From Tissierellales bacterium (lineage in GTDB: Bacteria; Bacillota; Clostridia; Tissierellales; VENL01): a stretch of 64,000 bases of DNA. Position numbers and translations under genes: made by a program. Within the stretch, counting starts at the first letter, position 1. Each line of letters begins with the position of its first letter. Under the pieces are notes generated by a model, which ran no database searches, had not been told where the DNA came from, and was given only the letters and a program-made list of their open reading frames with translations. Positions 59,690-64,000 of this stretch are shown piece by piece. Location of the stretch: positions 1 to 64,000 of the forward strand of contig JANQLB010000091.1 of NCBI GenBank assembly GCA_028280805.1, in the 5' to 3' direction.

Positions 59690-59880
59690 TTATTATATTC
59701 TAAGATTATCTATAGACATCCAAGTACAAAATAAAGTAAGGTCAAAACTCAAATTCCTATATATTTGTATAAATTCATTATATTTCATGTTAATTGTTAG
59801 TTAATTATAATGACAATAACGGTATTAAGTGTATATCATAGTAATATAATAATATATGTGTTAAATAGAAGGTGATGATT

Positions 59881-60345
59881 TTGGATTTAGTTTTTAATAT
59901 TAGTGGAACAAATGGAGATATAGAAATAAATTTAACACCTGAAGCAGTTAATTGTTTAGACGATTCTTTAGGTGTCATAGTATTTCCTTTCTATGATGGA
60001 AAATTTATTATGACATTTCATATGGCTAAAAAAGCTTGGAAATTTCCTGCAGGTCATAGAGAAGAAGAGGAGTCGGTTTTAGAATGTGCTTTAAGAAAAG
60101 CTTTTGAAGAAACTGGAGCAATACTAAAGAATGTAATTCCTTTAGGTTATTACATTGTAAAAACAAAAGAAGGAAGCAAAAAAACCGCAATCTATATGTC
60201 TGATGTTGATAAATTTGAACCTAAGCCCCCATGGAGTGAAACAGGTGCAGTTAAAATATTTTATGAGATACCTGAAAATATTTCGCATGAGGATGATGTA
60301 TATAAAATTTTAATCAATCATATAAAAAATCTTAAAAAAGAATAA
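59881..60345 (+). CDS. NUDIX hydrolase with altered Nudix box
   Basis: 154 residues from a TTG five bases after AAGGTGA. The Nudix box is GHREEEESVLECALRKAF then EETGA: the spacing Gx5Ex7RxxxEExGx is kept, but the RE pair is RK. The Mg-binding EE is intact. A strand FPFYDGKFIMTFHMAKKAW precedes it and a C-terminal SETGAVKIFYEIP follows. The substrate is unknown. The RE to RK change may alter metal binding or reduce activity. Confidence 0.85.
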   Translation: MDLVFNISGTNGDIEINLTPEAVNCLDDSLGVIVFPFYDGKFIMTFHMAKKAWKFPAGHREEEESVLECALRKAFEETGAILKNVIPLGYYIVKTKEGSKKTAIYMSDVDKFEPKPPWSETGAVKIFYEIPENISHEDDVYKILINHIKNLKKE

Positions 60346-60369
60346 AAAATCGAGCTTGCTCGATTTTTT
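60344..60369. terminator. Bidirectional terminator, same arms as at 18231
   Basis: AAAAAATCGAGC pairs with GCTCGATTTTTT around TT, overlapping the NUDIX stop and just before the end of the convergent gene. Confidence 0.92.
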
Positions 60370-60622
60370 ATTCTTTTTCATTACCCATAAAATTTTTTGT
60401 TATTTTTTTTGACATGTTTATAATGTCATAGTCATTTTTTGTACTTTTGCCTAGAAGATGAAGTATAGGACAGAATTTAGTTATACCTTCAGCTGTTGAC
60501 ATTGCACCTAAAGTAGTCAAAACTGTAGATTCTTTAATTATGCCTATACCCAGCATAGTTAATCCACCTGTAATTCTTATATAAGAATCTAGGCTACCCA
60601 TATTCTCTTGCAATCTTGTCAC
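60368..60622 (-). CDS. DUF2892/YgaP-like membrane protein
   Basis: 84 residues. MTRLQENMGSLDSYIRITGG, then a hydrophobic pair (LTMLGIGIIKESTVLTTLGAM), GITKFCPILHLLG and a basic tail match the YgaP-like transmembrane (DUF2892) family. The Cys in the FCPIL motif is conserved in it. In other genomes it is fused to or sits beside rhodanese domains, but none is here. Start with GGAGTGA. Confidence 0.85.
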   Translation of the reverse strand: MTRLQENMGSLDSYIRITGGLTMLGIGIIKESTVLTTLGAMSTAEGITKFCPILHLLGKSTKNDYDIINMSKKITKNFMGNEKE

Positions 60623-60785
60623 TCCTTTAATTCTAATATTATGTTAAAACCTTTAATACAAAATACTGCTTAACATGAAAAGTTTAAATTGTTATTATTT
60701 ATTTTTTGTAATTTGAATGAAAATATGTAACAATAATTTATTTATGTGAAGTAAATTGGATTTTAATATAATTTTTCAAAAAATA

Positions 60786-60814
60786 AACTGGCTTGACATT
60801 ATGTCAAGCCAGTT
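60786..60814 (-). terminator. rodA terminator
   Basis: AACTGGCTTGACAT pairs with ATGTCAAGCCAGTT; read on the minus strand it is followed by TTTATTTTTT. It lies just after the rodA stop. Confidence 0.85.
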
Positions 60815-60830
60815 ATCAATAAATTTAACT

Positions 60831-61946
60831 TTAAAATCTAAGTCCTTCTTTTCTCACACCAACACTTAATGATAAACCAATTGCAATCATATTAGCTAAT
60901 AAGAATGTACCACCATAGCTTATAAACGGTAAAGGAATACCTGTTACAGGAGTAAGTCCCATAGTCATTCCAATATTTTCAAAGATGTGAAATATAAACA
61001 TTCCTATAATTCCTACAACAATTAATGAGCCGAATAAATCTTCTGTTTTCTTAGAAATATTTATCAATCTTAAAAGCATTATCAAGTATAACAATATTAG
61101 ACTAGCTCCTCCTATCATTCCCAGTTCTTCACCTAATACAGCAAAGATGAAATCAGTTTGACTTTCCGGGATATATCCAAATTGTGATTGTAGTCCGTTG
61201 TATAAGCCTCTACCTGTAAATTGACCTGAGCCGATAGCAATAATAGATTGGTCAACCTGATAACCCGAACCTAAAACATCTCTCTCTTGATTAAAGAAAT
61301 CAAGTATTCTATTTTTTCTTGAATCTTCTAGAGAAAAATAAAATACTGGTAAAGCTATTATGGCAGCTATAGCTGAATAAAATATATATTTTAAATCTAT
61401 ACCTGCAATAAATAACATAATACCAATAAAAAACACAAATACAAAGGCAGTACCATAATCAGGCTGTAGGCATATTAAGCCTATAGGAATTGTTGCAAAA
61501 ACTAAAATTTTAAAAAGAGTAAAAATTCTATTAATGCTTTCTTTATTATTATCAATAATTTTAGCCATAGATATTATCAATCCGATTTTAACTAATTCTG
61601 AAGGTTGGAAACTAAAACCGGCAATAGATAACCAGCTTCTAGCTCCCCACTCCTTTTCTCCAAATCCAAATATTAGAACTGCAACTAAGAGGAGATTGCA
61701 AAAAACATATATGACTAAATAAAGTTTTCCCCACCAATCATAATCTATTAATGCAAGTATAATAATTGCTATAAAACCTAAACCAAAAGCTATACCTTGC
61801 TGCTTTAAATAGTGAAAACTACCTGCCCTAGAATTGGCAGTTGCACTGGATATAATAATTAATCCAAAAACTACTAACAGTATTACAGTTAATAGTAATA
61901 TATAATCAAATCTTTTAAAAAAGTTTTTTCTTCTTTTTTTTTGCAT
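60831..61946 (-). CDS. rodA: Rod shape-determining protein RodA (SEDS glycosyltransferase)
   Basis: 371 residues with ten predicted membrane helices. SEDS signatures are present: FQPSELVKIGLI (near residue 112), LQPDYGTAFVF, AVLGEELGMIGG and TPVTGIPLPFISYGGTFLLANMIAIGL (shown in part). SEDS proteins polymerise lipid II with a partner class B PBP for cell elongation. No partner PBP is adjacent. The size and FISYGG context fit RodA better than FtsW or SpoVE, but a divisome relative cannot be excluded. Confidence 0.9.
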   Translation of the reverse strand: MQKKRRKNFFKRFDYILLLTVILLVVFGLIIISSATANSRAGSFHYLKQQGIAFGLGFIAIIILALIDYDWWGKLYLVIYVFCNLLLVAVLIFGFGEKEWGARSWLSIAGFSFQPSELVKIGLIISMAKIIDNNKESINRIFTLFKILVFATIPIGLICLQPDYGTAFVFVFFIGIMLFIAGIDLKYIFYSAIAAIIALPVFYFSLEDSRKNRILDFFNQERDVLGSGYQVDQSIIAIGSGQFTGRGLYNGLQSQFGYIPESQTDFIFAVLGEELGMIGGASLILLYLIMLLRLINISKKTEDLFGSLIVVGIIGMFIFHIFENIGMTMGLTPVTGIPLPFISYGGTFLLANMIAIGLSLSVGVRKEGLRF

Positions 61947-62160
61947 CTATACCACCTTCTATTATATAAATAATCTATTATTAAAGACATAATGCAGCTT
62001 GTCTTATTATAAAAAGATTTTAAAATAGTAATTTTACTAGTTTTAACATTATTATGCATTGTATTATGTCTAATGTAATGACTCATAATAGATTATAACA
62101 TATAATTATAATAAAACCTATAGTAAGGATATTTTAGTAGGTATAAATATCTTTAAATTA

Positions 62161-63591
62161 TTACTTTTTAAGAATTTTCTTAATAATTTTAATGAAACTG
62201 TTACTTTGCACTTTTGAAATATATGCATCTCTGCTTATTTTTTTAATTATATCTGAATAGGTTGGATATGCATGAATCATTGATTGAATTTTGCTTATAG
62301 GTAAATTTAATGATTTAATTACCTGAAGTTCATGAATTATTTCTCCGGCTCTTTCTCCAAGAATGTGAGATCCTAATATATTTCCCTTCTTGTCACATAT
62401 AACTTTGGCTAAGCCCTTCTCTTTATTGTCAGTTTTTGCTCTATCTAGATTATTATAGTTGTATTTATAAACTTTTATATCATCTCCATGTAATTCTCTT
62501 GCTTCTTTTTCAGTAATTCCTAAGTGTGCTAATTCAGGATCTGTGAAAGTACACCATAACACATTTTTATATTTTACTTTCCTTTTCAAAGGTAAAATAT
62601 TATTAAGTGCAGCGATAATTCCTTGATATTCAGCCATATGGCTAAATCTATAAGGTCCAACAATATCTCCACAGGCATATACATGTTTAAGGGATGTTTG
62701 AAGTTTCTTGTTAACTACTATACCTTTATTAGTATATTTAATTCCAACATCATCTAAATTAAGTCCATTCAAAGCGGGTTTTCTTCCTGTAGCAATAAGA
62801 ACCTTTTCAAATTCCATTTGTGTCATATCATCTTTATCGTTTTTTAATGTTACAACAGTTTTTTCATATTTACGTTCAAATTTTTCAACTTTTGTATTTC
62901 TCAAAATAATTATTCCCTCTTTTTCCAGACTTTCTTCTAGTATTCCGGTCAGTTCTTCTTCTTCTTTTGCTAAAATTCTTTTACTTCTCAATACAACTGT
63001 CACTTTTACTCCCAATCTTGAAAGGCTTTGTGCAAGTTCGATTCCTATAGCTCCTGCTCCTAATATCATAATTGACTTTGGTAGAGTTTTTAACTGAAAT
63101 ATTGTTTCATTTGTTAGATAATCAATATCTTCTATACCATTTATTGGAGGTATAAATGGAATTGTTCCCGTTGCCAATATTATATTCTTTGATGTTAATT
63201 TCTCATTATTAACAGATAGAGTATGTTTATTTAAGAATCTTGCTTCACCTTTATAAACTTTTATTCCCTTCTCTTCAAAAACTTCAGGGCTTTCTTCTTT
63301 GTATACTGAGTTTATAACCTTTCTTACATACTCCATAGCTCCTGAATAATTAAGCTCAAATTCTCCTTGTATATTTAAACCAAATTTCTGCATGTATTTA
63401 AAATTATAGGCATATGATGCAGTTTTTATTAGTGCCTTACTTGGAATACACCCTGTCCATGTACATTCACCACCAAGATTATTTTTTTCAATTATTGCAG
63501 TTTTTTTTCCTAAGTTTCCAGCAGTTAATGCTGCAGTTATTCCAGCTCCACCACCGCCCACTACTATTAAATCATAGTCGTATTTCCTCAT
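62161..63591 (-). CDS. Flavoprotein disulfide reductase (dihydrolipoamide/mercuric reductase-like)
   Basis: 476 residues from the ATG after TGGAG; a five-codon upstream extension is less likely. The FAD motif VVGGGGAGITAALTAG, the redox pair in GGECTWTGCIPSKALIKTA (Cys pair four residues apart), the NAD motif MILGAGAIGIELAQSL and VYACGDIVGPYRFSHMAEYQG are all present. The C-terminal dimer domain has the GERAGEIIHELQV and HAYPTYSDI blocks. The His-Tyr pattern (HAYPTYSD instead of HAHPTLSE) differs from standard lipoamide dehydrogenase. The substrate is unknown; mercuric, coenzyme A and thiol disulfides are possible. Confidence 0.85.
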   Translation of the reverse strand: MRKYDYDLIVVGGGGAGITAALTAGNLGKKTAIIEKNNLGGECTWTGCIPSKALIKTASYAYNFKYMQKFGLNIQGEFELNYSGAMEYVRKVINSVYKEESPEVFEEKGIKVYKGEARFLNKHTLSVNNEKLTSKNIILATGTIPFIPPINGIEDIDYLTNETIFQLKTLPKSIMILGAGAIGIELAQSLSRLGVKVTVVLRSKRILAKEEEELTGILEESLEKEGIIILRNTKVEKFERKYEKTVVTLKNDKDDMTQMEFEKVLIATGRKPALNGLNLDDVGIKYTNKGIVVNKKLQTSLKHVYACGDIVGPYRFSHMAEYQGIIAALNNILPLKRKVKYKNVLWCTFTDPELAHLGITEKEARELHGDDIKVYKYNYNNLDRAKTDNKEKGLAKVICDKKGNILGSHILGERAGEIIHELQVIKSLNLPISKIQSMIHAYPTYSDIIKKISRDAYISKVQSNSFIKIIKKILKK

Positions 63592-63771
63592 TTTATTCAA
63601 CTCCATTTTTTAAGTTTTAATTTGTTTATATATTAATACCCTAGTATTGAACTGAATAAAAGTAATTAATTTTGCCATATCAAAATATAAGTAAACGGTT
63701 TGAAGCGATCATGATAATCTAAATAAAAATACATGGAAATCTAGAATGCTTTTACCTAAAATAAAAAAATT

Positions 63772-64000
63772 AGGCTCTGTTAGACTATAGTGTTGTTATC
63801 TTGACAAACCAAAATAAATGTTCTGTACTGTTGTTATATATTTAACGATAGGAGATTGTCTATATCGACAATACAGAGTATAATGAAAGACACAAAATCA
63901 TTAACAAATATATTGTTAATGATTTTACTGATAGTTTTATACCCACTTCTCATGGTTGTTTAGGGAATTATTGGCAGTTATGTAAAGTGGTTCTCCCACC
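63772..64000 (+). mobile_element. Possible IS end with partial reading frame
   Basis: GGCTCTGTTAGACTATAGTG at 63772 looks like an IS terminus. From 63852 to the window end one frame is open (EIVYIDNTEYNERHKIINKY, then GCLGNYWQL) but begins with no standard start codon. The overlapping frame from TTG 63857 reads STIQSIMKDTKSLTNI, reminiscent of IS1595-type transposase N-termini, but stops at 63961. The DNA is cut by the window edge. The stretch 63607-63771 holds no gene. Confidence 0.35.

Noticed and set aside
1..64000. tRNA or rRNA genes
   Set aside because: No GC-rich cloverleaf-like segments with TTCGA-type arms or rRNA-like stretches were recognised on either strand by eye.

Overview
The window is about 64 kb of very AT-rich DNA from a low-GC Gram-positive anaerobe, most likely a member of the Clostridia (Tissierellales/Sedimentibacter-like by gene style). 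Supporting signs are strong GGAGG-type ribosome binding sites, frequent TTG/GTG starts, rho-independent terminators with long U-runs, Firmicutes-type genes (rodA, the YtqA-like radical SAM protein, the YdjI/YdjG-like pair, a DUF1292 protein, an M18 peptidase) and apparent selenocysteine use. I cannot name a species. I see no tRNA, rRNA or CRISPR array.

Layout. 1-2400: dispersed repeat copies, a VanZ-RDD membrane protein and a fumarylacetoacetate-hydrolase family enzyme. 2490-12680: a compact headless phage-tail locus. It has an SOS-box promoter with a 31-codon gene, an Xre-type repressor, a small sigma-like activator, two copies of a bipartite promoter-like motif, tail tube, tail chaperones with a -1 frameshift site, tape measure, distal tail protein, fibre, a tail-associated protein, holin and amidase. 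There are no capsid, portal, terminase or integrase genes, so it looks like a non-contractile (F-type, monocin-like) tailocin. 12.7-36.9 kb: mostly housekeeping and membrane genes, including SpeD, an SPFH/zinc-ribbon pair, a LysM-CAP protein, peptidases and a PpiC-type foldase. Two special items lie here: an Erm-type rRNA methylase behind an Arg-Leu-Arg leader peptide (27.3-28.3 kb), and a peroxiredoxin whose peroxidatic cysteine codon is an in-frame TGA followed by a SECIS-like hairpin (33.2-34.0 kb).

36.9-46.3 kb: an unusual membrane island. Three proteins start with the same PGR-x-R-type heavy-metal-associated-like domain: a P1B-like ATPase without the CPC motif, a P2-type (Ca2+-type) ATPase, and a membrane protein that looks like an ATPase scaffold without the phosphorylation site. 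They alternate with tiny membrane-anchor and coiled-coil proteins. The layout recalls ferrosome (fez) or other metal-compartment clusters, but this is inference. 46.4-64 kb: an MFS transporter, radical SAM, ATP-pyrophosphatase, pseudouridine synthases, CBS protein, nucleoside kinase, glutaminase, NUDIX, rodA and a flavoprotein disulfide reductase. Scattered debris includes a transposase remnant with a 14-bp inverted repeat, a kinase-like pseudogene, a REP-like motif and a possible IS end at the right edge.

Working together: the tail locus reads as an SOS-triggered, repressor-controlled, dedicated-activator lytic module. The Erm leader and the Sec-peroxiredoxin are self-contained stress functions. 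The 37-46 kb island probably builds a metal-handling membrane structure.
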